Shown piece by piece: positions 1 to 14,100 of a stretch of DNA of 64,000 nucleotides. The DNA comes from Xenopus tropicalis. Its lineage: Eukaryota > Chordata > Amphibia > Anura > Pipidae. The position numbers and the translations under genes were made by a program. The notes under the pieces were generated by a model. The model was given only the letters and a program-made list of their open reading frames with translations. It was not told the origin of the DNA and made no database searches. Location of the stretch: assembly GCF_000004195.4 (NCBI RefSeq), contig NC_030681.2, positions 2,282,723 to 2,346,722 on the forward strand. The letters are read 5' to 3'. The number at the start of each line of letters is the position of its first letter. Positions within the stretch are counted from its first letter, which is position 1.

Positions 1-2817
1 GCTCAGGAACATTATGAGAGGCTCGGGAACATTATGGGTGGCTCGGGAACATTATGGGAGGCTCGGGAACATTATGGGAGGTACAGAACATTACGGGAGG
101 CTCGGGAACATTATGGGACCAGGCTCGGGAGCATTATGGAAGTACAGAACATTATGGGAGGCTCAGTAACATTATGGGAGGCTCGGGAGCATTATGGGAG
201 GCTCGAGAACATTATGGGAGGCTCGGGAACATTACGGGAGGCTCAGTAACATAATGGGAGGCTCGGGAACATTACGGGAGGCTCAGTAACATTATGGGAG
301 GCTCGGGAACATTATGGGAGGTATAGAACATTATCGGAGGCTCAGTAACATTATGGGAGGCTCGGGAGCATTATGGGAGGCTCGAGAACATTATGGAGGC
401 TCCGAACATTATGGGAGGTACAGAACATTATGGGAGGCTCAGGAACATTATGAGAGGCTCGGGAACATTAGGGAGGCTCGGGAACATTATGGGAGGTACA
501 AAACATTATGGGAGGCTCAGGAACATTATGAGAGGCTCGGAACATTATGGGAGGCTCGGGAACATTATGGGAGGTCAGGAACATATGGGAGGTACAGAAC
601 ATTATGCGAGGCTCAGGAACATTATGGAGGCTCTGGAAAATTATGGGAGGTACAGAACATTATGGGAGGCTCGGGAACATTATGGAAGGTACAGAACATT
701 ATGGGGAGGCTCAGTAACATTATGGGAGGCTCAGTAACATTATGGGAGGCTCGGGAGCATTATGGGAGGCTCGAGAACATTATGGGAGGCTCTTTGGGAA
801 CATTATGGGAGGCTCGGGAACATTATGGAAGGTACAGAACATTATGGGAGGCTCAGTAACATTATGGGAGGCTCAGTAACATTATGGGAGGCTCGGGAGC
901 ATTATGGGAGGCTCGAGAACATTATGGGAGGCTCGGGAACATTATGGGAGGGCTGGAGAACATTATGGGAGGCTTGGGAACATTATGGGAGGTACAGAAC
1001 ATTATGGGAGGCTCAGGAACATTATGAGAGGCTCGGAACATTATGGGAGGCTCGAGAACATTATGGGAGGCTCGGGAACATTATGGGAGGTACAGAACAT
1101 TACGGGAGGCTCAGTAACATTATGGGAGGCTCGGGAACATTATGGAAGGTACAGAACATTATGGGAGGCTCGGGAACATTATGGGAGGTACAAAACATTA
1201 TGGGAGGCTCAGGAACATTATGAGAGGCTCGGGAACATTATGGGTGGCTCGGGAACATTATGGGAGGCTCGGGAACATTATGGGAGGTACAGAACACTAT
1301 GGGAGGCTCAGGAACATTATGGGAGGCTCAGGAACATTATGGGAGGTACAGTACATTATGGGAGGCTCAGTAACATTATGGGAGGCTCGGGAGCATTATG
1401 GGAGGCTCGAGAACATTATGGGAGGCTCGGAAACATTATGGGAGGCTCAGGAACATTACGGGAGGCTCAGTAAACATATGGGAGGCTCGGGAACATTACA
1501 GGAGGCTCAGTAACATTATGGGAGGCTCGGGAACATTATGGGAGGTATAGAACATTATGGGAGGCTCAGTAACATTATGGGAGGCTCAGGAACGTTATGG
1601 GAGGCTCGAGAACATTATGGGAGGCTCGGGAACATTATGGGAGGTACAGAACATTATGGGAGGCTCAGGAACATTATGAGAGGCTCGGGAACATTATGGG
1701 AGGCTCGGGAACATTATGGGAGGCTCGGGAACATTATGGGAGGTACAGAATATTATGGGAGGCTCAGGAACATTATGGGAGGCTCGGGAACATTATGGGA
1801 GGTACAGAACATTATGGGAGGCTCAGGAACATTATGGGAGGCTCGGGAACATTACGGGAGGTACAGAACATTATGGGAGGCTCAGGAACATCACGGGAGG
1901 CTCAGGAACATTATGGGAGGCTCGGGAACATTATGGGAGGTACAGAACATTATGGGAGGCTCAGGAACATTACGGGAGGCTCAGTAACATTACAGGAGGC
2001 TCAGTAACATTACGGGAGGCTCAGGAACATTACGGGAGGCTCAGGAACATTACGGGAGGCTCAGGAACATTACGGGAGGCTCAGGAACATTACGGGAGGC
2101 TCAGTAACATTATGGGAGGCTCGGGAACATTATGGGAGGTATGGAACATTATGGGAGGCTCAGTAACATTATGGGAGGCTCGGGAGCATTATGGGAGGCT
2201 CGAGAACATTATGGGAGGTACAGAACATTATGGGAGGCTCGGGAACATTATGAGAGGCTCGGGAACATTATGGGAGGCTCGGGAACATTATGGGAGGTAC
2301 AGAACATTATGGGAGGCTCGGGAACATTATGAGAGGCTCGGGAACATTATGGGAGGCTCGGGAACATTATGGGAGGCTCGGGAACATTATGGGAGTCTCT
2401 GGAACATTATGGGAGGTACAGAACATTATGGGAGGCTCAGGAACATTATGAGAGGCTCGGGAACATTATGGGAGGCTCAGGAACATTATGAGAGGCTCGG
2501 GAACATTATGGGAGGCTCGGGAACATTATGGGAGGCTCAGGAACATTATGGGAGGCTCGGGAACATTATGGGAGGTACAGAACATTATGGGAGGCTCGGG
2601 AACATTATGGAAGGTACAGAACATTATGGGAGGCTCAGTAACATTATGGGAGGCTCGGGAGCATTATGGGAGGCTCGAGAACATTATGGGAGGCTCTGGA
2701 ACATTATGGGAGGCTCGGGAACATTACGGGAGGCTCAGTAACATTATGGGAGGCTCGGCGCGGGGAAACAAATATACGGAGGGCTCTTGGGAACATTATG
2801 CGGCAAACATTATGGGA

Positions 2818-2851
<34 letters not shown>

Positions 2852-4980
2852 GGGAAACATTATATGGGAGGCTCCAGGGAACATTTGGGAGGCTCCGGGA
2901 ACATTTTAATGGGAGTCTCGGGGAAACATATGGTAGTGTTTATCATAATCTTTTTTTATTTGTGTATGTTCTTCTTTTTTAGTATATTCATTTTATTTAG
3001 TAGGTTCTCTTTTTGGTTGTTATATCATTATGGTTATGGTGCTCGGGAACATTATGAGAAGGCTTCTTTTTTTTTTTTTTTTTTTTGGGAACATATGGGA
3101 GGCTCGGGAACCATTATGGGAGGCTTCAGGAACATTATGGTTATGTCTCCTGATTCATTTATGTGTTAATTCTAGTAATCTACTTATGTGGGAGAGCTCG
3201 CTGGGAACATTTATGGAAGTACCAGAAACATCTAGCGGAGGCTCAGTAACATTTATGGGAGCTCGGGGAGCATTATGGGAGGCTCGAGAACATGTATGTA
3301 GGCTCTGGAAACATTTATGGGAGGCTCGGGCAACATTACGGGAGCGCTCAGTAACATTATGGGAGGCCTCGGCGAACATACGCGGAGGGCTCTGGCGAAC
3401 AATTGGAAACCATTATGCGGAGGCTCGGGAACATATGCGGAGTACAGAACATTATGGCAGGCTCAGGAACATTATTGAGAGCTCGGGAACATTATGGGAG
3501 GCCTGGGAACATATGTTTGTGATTGTTTACAGAACATTACGGGAGGCTCTTTATGGAAACATTACGGCGGAGGGCTCAGGAACATTATGTGAGGCTCGGA
3601 ACATTATGGAGGCTACAAGAACCATTATGGTCGAGGCTCAGAACATTACGGGATGGCTCAGGAACATTACGGGGAGGCTCAGGAACATTACTGTATCTGT
3701 GTCGTGAGGTATACCATATTGTGTATGTCTTCTGGAAACATTAGGGATGGTACAGAACATTATGGGAGGCTCAGGAACATTATGAGAGGCTCGGGAACAT
3801 TATGGGGAGGCTCGGAACATTATGGGAGGTACAGAACATTACGGGAGGCTCAGGAACATTACGGGAGGCTCAGTAACATTATGGGAGGTATGGAACATTA
3901 TGGGGCAGCGTATGGAACATTATGGAGGGCTCAGTAACATTATGGGAGGCTCGGGAGCATTATGCGGAGGCTCGAGAACATTATGGGAGGTACAGAACAT
4001 TATGGGAGGCTCGCTTTTTGGGAACATTATGAGAGGCTCGGGAACATTATGGGAGGCTCGGGAACATTATGGGAGGTACAGAACATTATGCGGAGGCTCA
4101 GGGGAACATTATGAGAGGCTCGGAAACATTATGGGAGGCTCAGGAACATTATGGGAGGCTCGGGAACATTATGGGAGTCTCGGGAACATTATGGGAGGTA
4201 CAGAACATTATGGGAGGCTCAGGAACATTATGAGAGGCTCGGGAACATTATGGGAGGCTCGGGAACATTATGAGAGGCTCGGGAACATTATGGGAGGCTC
4301 AGGAACATTATGGGAGGCTCAGGAACATTATGGGAGGCTCAGGAACATTATGGGAGGCTCGGGAACATTATGGGAGGTACAGAACATTATGGGAGGCTCG
4401 GGAACATTATGGAAGGTACAGAACATTATGGGAGGCTCAGTAACATTATGGGAGGCTCGGGAGCATTATGGGAGGCTCGAGAACATTATGGGAGGCTCTG
4501 GAACATTATGGGAGGCTCGGGAACATTACGGGAGGCTCAGTAACATTATGGGAGGCTCGGGAACATTACGGGAGGCTCGGGAACATTATGGGAACATTAT
4601 GGGAGGCTCGGGAACATTATGGGAGGCTCGGGAACATTATGGGAGGCTCAGGAACATTATGAGAGGCTCGGGAACATTATGGGAGGCTCGGGAACATTAT
4701 GGGAGGTACAGAACATTACGGGAGGCTCAGGAACATTACGGGAGGCTCAGGAACATTATGGGAGGTTTGGGAACATTATGGGAGGTACAGAACATTATGG
4801 GAGGCTCAGGAACATTACGGGAGGCTCAGGAACATTACGGGAGGCTCAGGAACATTACGAGAGGCTCAGGAACATTACGGGAGGCTCAGGAACATTACGG
4901 GAGGCTCAGGAACATTACGGGAGGCTCAGGAACATTACGGGAGGCTCAGGAACATTATGGGAGGCTCAGGAACATTATGG
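1..4980. repeat. 20-bp minisatellite (GGGAGGCTCGGGAACATTAT type), slc29a1 intron 6
   Basis: About 245 copies of a 20-bp unit reach the left edge. Variants alternate CTCGGGAAC, CTCAGGAAC, CTCAGTAAC and a 19-bp GTACAGAAC form, and TATGGG/TACGGG. From about 2750 to 3760 the array is erratic, with T-runs at about 2823-2851 and 3065-3086 and AT-rich non-unit inserts near 2930-3030, 3135-3185 and 3690-3740. It ends about 50 bp before the exon at 5033. Open frames here only reflect the unit. Confidence 0.95.
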
Positions 4981-5032
4981 GTTAACGGGCTGCACAGAAT
5001 ACCAGAACACGGAGTGGATAGAAGATACTCAC

Positions 5033-5167
5033 TGGCCAGAGCACAGATCATGGATAAAGCTGCGAATGCGCCTGCCAGGCCCTGCCCACTCATTATGGGA
5101 GACGTGTAATTGGCTGGAAACAGCGCCGCCAATCCAAACAGACTGCCCTGTAGGATCGCACCGAATG
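5033..5167 (-). CDS. slc29a1: slc29a1 exon encoding TM4 end and TM5 (residues 158-202)
   Basis: This 135-bp exon starts after a pyrimidine-rich acceptor (TCTCTCCCCGGCGACAG) and ends at donor GTGAGTATC (5032-5027). It completes Ser158 and reads FGAILQGSLFGLAALFP, then TSPIMSGQGLAGAF and SMICALA, matching human ENT1 closely. Gly160 and Ser166 correspond to human Gly154 and Ser160. It ends with the first base of a Ser codon. The next exon is not in this window; the intron beyond is the 20-bp array reaching position 1. Confidence 0.93.
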
Positions 5168-8100
5168 CTGTCGCCGGGGAGAGAGAAACACCAATCAGAG
5201 CAATGATACAGACGTGGGGTACAGGCGAGTGGCCCCCACACAATATCAGTGATACAGACGGGGGTACAGGCGAGTGGCCCCCACACAATATCAGTGATAC
5301 AGACGGGGGTACAGGCGAGTGACCCCCACACAATATCAGTGATACAGACGGGGGGTACAGGAGAGTGGCCCCCACACAATATCAGTGATACAGACGGGGG
5401 TACAGGCGAGTGGCCCCCACACAATATCAGTGATACAGACTGGGGGTACAAGAGAGTGGCCCCCACACAATATCAGTGATACAGACGGGGGTACAGGCGA
5501 GTGACCCCCACACAATATCAGTGATACAGACTGGGGTACAGGCGAGTGACCCCCACACAATATCAGTGATACAGACGGGGGGTACAAGAGAGTGACCCCC
5601 ACACAATATCAGTGATACAGACGGGGGGTACAGGCGAGTGACCCCCACAAAATATCAGTGATACAGACGGGGGTACAGGCGAGTGACCCCCACACAATAT
5701 CAGTGATACAGACTGGGGGTACAGGGGAGTGACCCCCACACAATATCAGTGATACAGACTGGGGGTACAGGGGAGTGACCCCCACACAATATCAGTGATA
5801 CAGACTGGGGGTACAAGAGAGTGACCCCCACACAATATCAGTGATACAGATGGGGGGTACAAGAGAGTGACCCCCACACAATATCAGTGATACAGACGGG
5901 GGGTACAGGCGAGTGACCCCCACAAAATATCAGTGATACAGACGGGGGGTACAGGCGAGTGACCCCCACACAATATCAGTGATACAGACGGGGGTACAGG
6001 CGAGTGACCCCCACACAATATCAGTGATACAGACGGGGGGTACAGGCGAGTGACCCCCACACAATATCAGTGATACAGACGGGGGGTACAGGCGAGTGAC
6101 CCCCACACAATATCAGTGATACAGACGGGGGGTACAGGCGAGTGACCCCCACACAATATCAGTGATACAGACGGGGGGTACAGGCGAGTGACCCCCACAC
6201 AATATCAGTGATACAGACTGGGGTACAGGCGAGTGGCCCCCACACAATATCAGTGATACAGACTGGGGTACAGGCGACGGTGACCCCCACACAATATCAG
6301 TGATACAGACGGGGGGTACAGGCGAGTGACCCCCACACAATATCAGTGATACAGACGGGGGGTACAGGAGAGTGGCCCCCACACAATATCAGTGATACAG
6401 ATGGGGGGTACAGGCGAGTGACCCCCACACAATATCAGTGATACAGACGGGGGTACAGGCGAGTGACCCCCACACAATATCAGTGATACAGACTGGGGGT
6501 ACAAGAGAGTGACCCCCACACAATATCAGTGATACAGACGGGGGGTACAGGCGAGTGACCCCCACACAATATCAGTGATACAGACGGGGGGTACAGGCGA
6601 GTGACCCCCACACAATATCAGTGATACAGACGGGGGTACAGGCGAGTGACCCCCACACAATATCAGTGATACAGACTGGGGGTACAAGAGAGTGGCCCCC
6701 ACACAATATCAGTGATACAGACGGGGGGTACAGCCGAGTGACCCCCACACAATATCAGTGATACAGACGGGGGGTACAGGCGAGTGACCCCCACACAATA
6801 TCAGTGATACAGATGGGGGGTACAGGCGAGTGACCCCCACACAATATCAGTGATACAGATGGGGGGTACAGGCGAGTGACCCCCACACAATATCAGTGAT
6901 ACAGACGGGGGGTACAGGCGAGTGACCCCCACACAATATCAGTGATACAGACGGGGGGTACAGCCGAGTGACCCCCACACAATATCAGTGATACAGACGG
7001 CGGGGGTACAGCGGGGAGAGGCCCCCACACAATATCAGTGCATACAGACGGGGTACAGGCGAGTGACCCCCACACAATATCAGTGATACAGACGGGGGTA
7101 CAGGCGAGTGACCCCACACAATATCAGTGATACAGACGGGGGGTACAAGAGAGTGGCCCCCACACAATATCAGTGATACAGACGGGGGGTACAGCCGAGT
7201 GACCCCCACACAATATCAGTGATACAGACGGGGGGTACAGGCGAGTGACCCCCACACAATATCAGTGATACAGATGGGGGGTACAGGCGAGTGACCCCCA
7301 CACAATATCAGTGATACAGATGGGGGGTACAGGCGAGTGGCCCCCACACAATATCAGTGATACAGACGGGGGGTACAAGAGAGTGGCCCCCACACAATAT
7401 CAGTGATACAGACGGGGGGTACAGGCGAGTGACCCCCACACAATATCAGTGATACAGATGGGGGGTACAGGCGAGTGACCCCCACACAATATCAGTGAAT
7501 ACAGACGGGGGGTACAGGCGAGTGACCCCCACACAATATCAGTGATACAGACGGGGGGTACAGGCGAGTGACCCCCACACAATATCAGTGATACAGACGG
7601 CGGGGTCAGCCGAGTGACCCCACACAATATCAGTGATACAGACGGGGGTACAGCCGAGTGACCCCCACACAATATCAGTGATACAGACGGGGGGTACAGG
7701 CGAGTGACCCCACACAATATCAGTGATACAGACGGGGGGTACAGGCGAGTGACCCCACACAATATCAGTGATACAGACGGGGGGTACAGGCGAGTGACCC
7801 CCACACAATATCAGTGATACAGAGGGGGGTACAGCCGAGTGACCCCCACACAATATCAGTGATACAGACGGGGGTACAGGCGAGTGACCCCCACACAATA
7901 TCAGTGATACAGACGGGGGGTACAGGCGAGTGACCCCACACAATATCATGATACAGACGGGGGTTAAGCGCGAGTGACCCCACACAATATCAGTGATACA
8001 GACTGGGGGTACAGCCGAGTGACCCCCACACAATATCAGTGATACAGACGGGGGGTACAGCCGAGTGACCCCCACACAATATCAGTGATACAGACTGGGG

Positions 8101-11100
8101 TACAGGCGAGTGACCCCCACACAATATCAGTGATACAGACGGGGGGTACAGGCGAGTGGCCCCCACACAATATCAGTGATACAGATGGGGGGTACAGGCG
8201 AGTGACCCCCACACAATATGAGATACAGACAATGAGACGGGGGGACGGGGGGGTCTTGGCCGGACTCACAGTTGATGAAGACGATCTTTATCATGGTGAC
8301 AGTGAAGAAAGAGACCGGGGAGAAGGGAACCTTAACAAAGATGGCCGTCAGGAGGAAGATGAGGAAAATGGCCAATAAAGTTCCGCCAATCCGAATATTC
8401 TGAGAAATCCTGTAAGTGGGGAGAGCGCCGGTGAGAGACCCAATAGTCTGTCTCATAGCAGCAACCAATCAGCATTCAGATCAGACTTACCAGGTACAAT
8501 AAAAGCTCAATTCTGACTGGTTGCTGAGAGTAACTGCCCCACTCAATGTGCCCCTCACTCACCTCTGGTGCAGGAAGGAGTTGAGGCAGGTGAATATGAG
8601 GAGGGGTAACATGGCGCACAGGGTCATCACGTTGTTGAACTTGCTCTGTAGGTAAGTCTGATGCCCCCCCATATCATCTGCCCTGGTGCTGCTGTCATTG
8701 GGGCTATTAGGGGGCTCCGTCACAGAGGGGGGGGTCAGTACGCTGTTCTCCCTGGGGACCCCCGGCTCCGCCAGGCGGCTTGTGAAATACTGCGAATAAA
8801 GGGGCAATAAAGGATCAGCTGTGAGTACAGGGAGTGTCAGGATTGGCCCCATTATAGGGTGGGGGGGGCAACAAGTCACATGATAATGCAACGGGAAGTA
8901 AAATAACTATTAACCAATGGGGTGACATTGAACGAGTGAGTAGGGCGATACAATGAGGCCATTTCCCAGAATGCACCAGGATCCCCGTGTGCCCCCTCCT
9001 TACCATGGTGGCAGTCATGAAAAAATTCCATGGCAACAAGGTGCCCAGGCCCAGGATGAAGAATATTAACCAGACGGCATTGTACCTGCAGGGGGAGACA
9101 GTGAGTGAGACCTGGTCCGTTAGCCCCTCCCACACACTCATATACAGCCCCCCCACACACTCATATACTGCCCCCCCACTCTGCCCCCATACATATACAG
9201 CCTCCCCATACACCCACATATACACCTCATATACTGCCCCCCCATACACCCACATATACACCTCATATACTGCCCCCCCATACACACACATATACACCTC
9301 ATATACTGCCCCCCCATACACCCACATATACACCTCATATACTGCCCCCCCATACACACACATATACACCTCATATACAGCCCCCCCATACACACACATA
9401 TACACCTCATATACTGCCCCCCCATTACACCCACATATACACCTCATATACTGCCCCCCCATACACCCACATATACACCTCATATACTGCCCCCCCATAC
9501 ACCCACATATACACCTCATATACTGCCCCCCATACACCCACATATACACCTCATATACTGCCCCCCCCATTACACCCACATATACACCTCATATACAGCC
9601 CCCCATACACCCACATATACACCTCATATACTGCCCCCTATACACCCACATATACACCTCATATACTGCCCCCCCATACACCCACATATACACCTCATAT
9701 ACTGGCCCCCCCCATACACCCACATATACACCTCATATACTGCCCCCCATACACCCACATATACACCTCATATACTGCCCCCCCATACACCCACATATAC
9801 ACCTCATATACTGCCCCCCATACACACACATATACACCTCATATACTGCCTCCCCATACACCCACATATACACCTCATATACTGCCCCCCCATACACCCA
9901 CATATACACCTCATATACTGCCCCCCCTCTCTGCCCCCATACATATACAGCCTCCCCATACACACACATATACACCTCATATACAGCCCCCCATACACCC
10001 ACATATACACCTCATATACTGCCCCCCCATACACACACATATACACCTCATATACTGCCCCCATACACCCACATATACACCTCATATACTGCCCCCCCAC
10101 TCTGCCCCCATACATATACAGCCTCCCCATACACACACATATACACCTCATATACTGCCCCCCCATACACACACATATACACCTCATATACAGGCCCCCC
10201 CATACACACACACATATACACCTCATATACTGCCCCCCCCATACACACACATATACACCTCATATACTGCCCCCCCATAACACACATATACACCTCATAC
10301 CCCATACACACACATATACACCTCATATACTGCCCCCCCATACACACACATATACACCTCATATACAGCCCCCCCATACACACACATATACACCTCATAT
10401 ACAGCCCCCCCATACACACACATATACCACCTCATATACAGCCCCCCATACACACACATATACACCTCATATACTGCCTCCCCATACACACACATATACA
10501 CCTCATATACTGCCCCCCCATACACCCACATATACACCTCATATACTGCCCCCCCATACACCCACATATACACCTCATATACTGCCCCCCCCATACACCC
10601 ACATATACACCTCATATACTGCCCCCCCATACACACACATATACACCTCATATACAGCCCCCCATACACACACATATACACCTCATATACTGCCCCCCAT
10701 ACACACACATATACACCTCATATACTGCCCCCCCATACACACACATATACACCTCATATACAGCCCCCCCATACACACACATATACACCTGCATATACAG
10801 CCCCCCATACACACACATATACACCTCATATACTGCCTCCCCATACACCCACATATACACCTCATATACTGCCCCCCCATACACCCACATATACACCTCA
10901 TATACTGCCCCCATACACCCACATATACACCTCATATACTGCCCCCCCATACACACACATATACACCTCATATACAGCCCCCCCATACACACACATATAC
11001 ACCTTTATATGCCTCCCCATACACCCACATATACACCTCATATACTGCCCCCCACTACACCCACATATACACCTCATATACTGCCCCCCATACACCCACA

Positions 11101-14100
11101 TATACACCTCATATACTGCCCCCCCATACACCCACATATACACCTCATATACTGCCCCCCCATACACACACATATACACCTCATATACTGCCCCCCCTTC
11201 ACACCACATATACACCTCATATACTGCCCCCATACACCCAACATATACACCTCATATACTGCCCCCCCATACACCCACATATACACCTCATATACTGCCC
11301 CCCTTACACACTCATATACTGCCCCCCCATACACCCACATATACACCTCATATACTGCCCCCCCTTACACACACATATACACCTCATATACTGCCCCCCC
11401 ATACACACACATATACACCTCATATACTGCCCCCCCTTACACACACATATACACCTCATATACTGCCCCCCCTTACACACTTCATATACTGCCCCCCATT
11501 TACAACCCACATATACACCTCATATACTGCCCCCCCATACACACACATATACACCTCATATACTGCTCCCCCCTTACACACACATATACACTTTATATAC
11601 TGCCCCCCCATACACACACATATACACCTCATATACTGCCCCCCCTTACACACTCATATACTGCCCCCCCCATACACCCACATATACACCTCATATACTG
11701 CCCCCCCATACACCCACATATACACCTCATATACTGCCTTCCCATACACCCACATATACACCTCATATACTGCCCCCCCCATTTACACAACACATATACA
11801 CCTCATATACTGCCCCCCCTACACCACTCATATACTGCCCCCCATACACCCACATATACACCTTCATATACTGCCCCCCTTACACACTCATATACTGCCC
11901 CCCCATACACCCACATATACACCTCATATACTGCCCCCCCTTACACACACATATACACCTCATATACTGCCCCCCCCATACACACACATATACACCTCAT
12001 ATACTGCCCCCCCTTACACACACATATACACCTCATATACTGCCTCCCCATACACCCACATATACACCTCATATACTGCCCCCCCATACACACACATATA
12101 CACCTCATATACTGCCCCCCCATACACACACATATACACCTCATATACTGCCCCCCCATACACACACATATACACCTTCATATACTGCCCCCCATACACC
12201 CACATATACACCTCATATACTGCCCCCCCATACACACACATATACACCTCATATACTGCCCCCCCATACACACACATATACACCTCATATACAGCCCCCA
12301 TACACACACTCATATACTGCCCCCCATACACACACATATACACCTCATATACTGCCCCCCCATACATCCACATATACACCTCATATACTGCCCCCCCAAC
12401 ACCCTACATATACACCTCATATACTGCCCCCCCATACACACCACATATACACCTCATATACAGCCCCCCCATACACACACATATACACCTCATATACTGC
12501 CCCCCATACACCCACATATACACCTCATATACAGCCCCCCCATACAACCCACATATACACCTCATATACTGCCCCCCCATTCACACACATATACACCTCA
12601 TATACTGCCCCCCATACACACACATATACACCTCATATACAGCCCCCATACACACACTCATATACTGCCCCCCCATACACACACATATACACCTCATATA
12701 CTGCCCCCCATACATCCACATATACACCTCATATACTCCCCCCCATACACACACATATACACCTCATATACTGCCCCCCCATACACCCACATATACACCT
12801 CATATACTGCCCCCATACACCCACATATACACCTCATATTACTGCCCCCCATACACACACATATACACCTCATATACTGCCCCCCCACACACTCATATAC
12901 ACCTCATATACAGCCCCCATACATATACTGGCCCCCCATACACCCACATATACACCTCATATACTGCCCCCCCATTCACACACATATACACCTCATATAC
13001 TGCCCCCATACATATACAGCCCCCATACATATACAGCCCCCCGGCTCATACACACACACAGATACCCACACACACATATATACACACGTACATGAGCAGC
13101 AGGGGGTATATAAGGTACATGCAGTACCAGTATCAGCCACAAGATGTCCTATGATGTACACTGGGAAGCTGCCAATGCACTATAATATCCTATAATATCC
13201 TGAGGCTGCCAAACGAGCAGATCTTTCCCATAATAGGGCGAGTTAATGTGGGCAATTCGGGGTTAATTGATCATTTAGCCCGAGGCCCAAAAGACTGGAT
13301 TATAACAACGGGAATAGGAGCCACCAGGGTGAGGACTATATCATTCAGCCAATGTGGTCCTCGATCCAACAAAAGAATCAATCCTACCGACTTTATATCT
13401 GACAGATTTTTGGCCAATACATGGAAAGATAAGTGCTGATTCAGGAGTTCCTGTCTGACCATGGGAAAGAGAGCAGCCCAGAAGAAGGAAGTACAGAGAA
13501 TCAGAGCTCTGTACCTGGGTAAGTACTGGGGGGAGATTGGATTCACTTACCCCAGGGGGTCCTGTCTGACCATGGGAAAGAGAGCAGCCCAGGAGCAGGA
13601 AGTACAGAGAATCAGAGCTCTGTACCTGGGTAAGTACTGGGGGGAGATTGGATTCACTTACCCAGGGGGAGGTTCTTGCCTGACCATGGGAAAGAGAGCA
13701 GCCCAGGAGCAGGAAGTACAGAGAATCAGAGCTCTGTACCTGGGTAAGTACTGGGGAGATTGGATTCACTTACCCAGGGGGAGGTTCCTGCCTGACCATG
13801 GGAAAGAGAGCAGCCCAGGAGCAGGAAGTACAGAGAATCAGAGCTCTGTACCTGGGTAAGTACTGGGGGGAGATTAGATTCACTTACCCAGGGGGAGGTT
13901 CCTGCCTGACCATGGGAAAGAGAGCAGCCCAGGAGCAGGAAGTACAGAGAATCAGAGCTCTGTACCTGGGTAAGTACTGGGGGAGATTGGATTCACTTAC
14001 CCAGGGGGAGGTTCCTGCCTGACCATGGGAAAGAGAGCAGCCCAGGAGCAGGGAAGTACAGAGAATCAGAGATCTGTACCTGGGTAAGTACTGGGGGAGA

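Noticed and set aside
1..4980. Frames with MGGSGTLWEAREHYGR repeats
   Set aside because: The 20-bp unit cycles three frames over 60 bp and happens to lack stops; no other coding sign, and it lies in an intron.
5210..8230. CRISPR-like repeat-spacer array
   Set aside because: Repeats are directly adjacent with no unique spacers, there are no cas genes, and the DNA is vertebrate.
8987..13195. A 1402-codon plus-strand open frame
   Set aside because: It is the 36-bp array read in frame (His/Tyr/Pro/Thr repeats), runs antisense through the TM1 exon of slc29a1, and changes character with every C-run. No protein features beyond the repeat.
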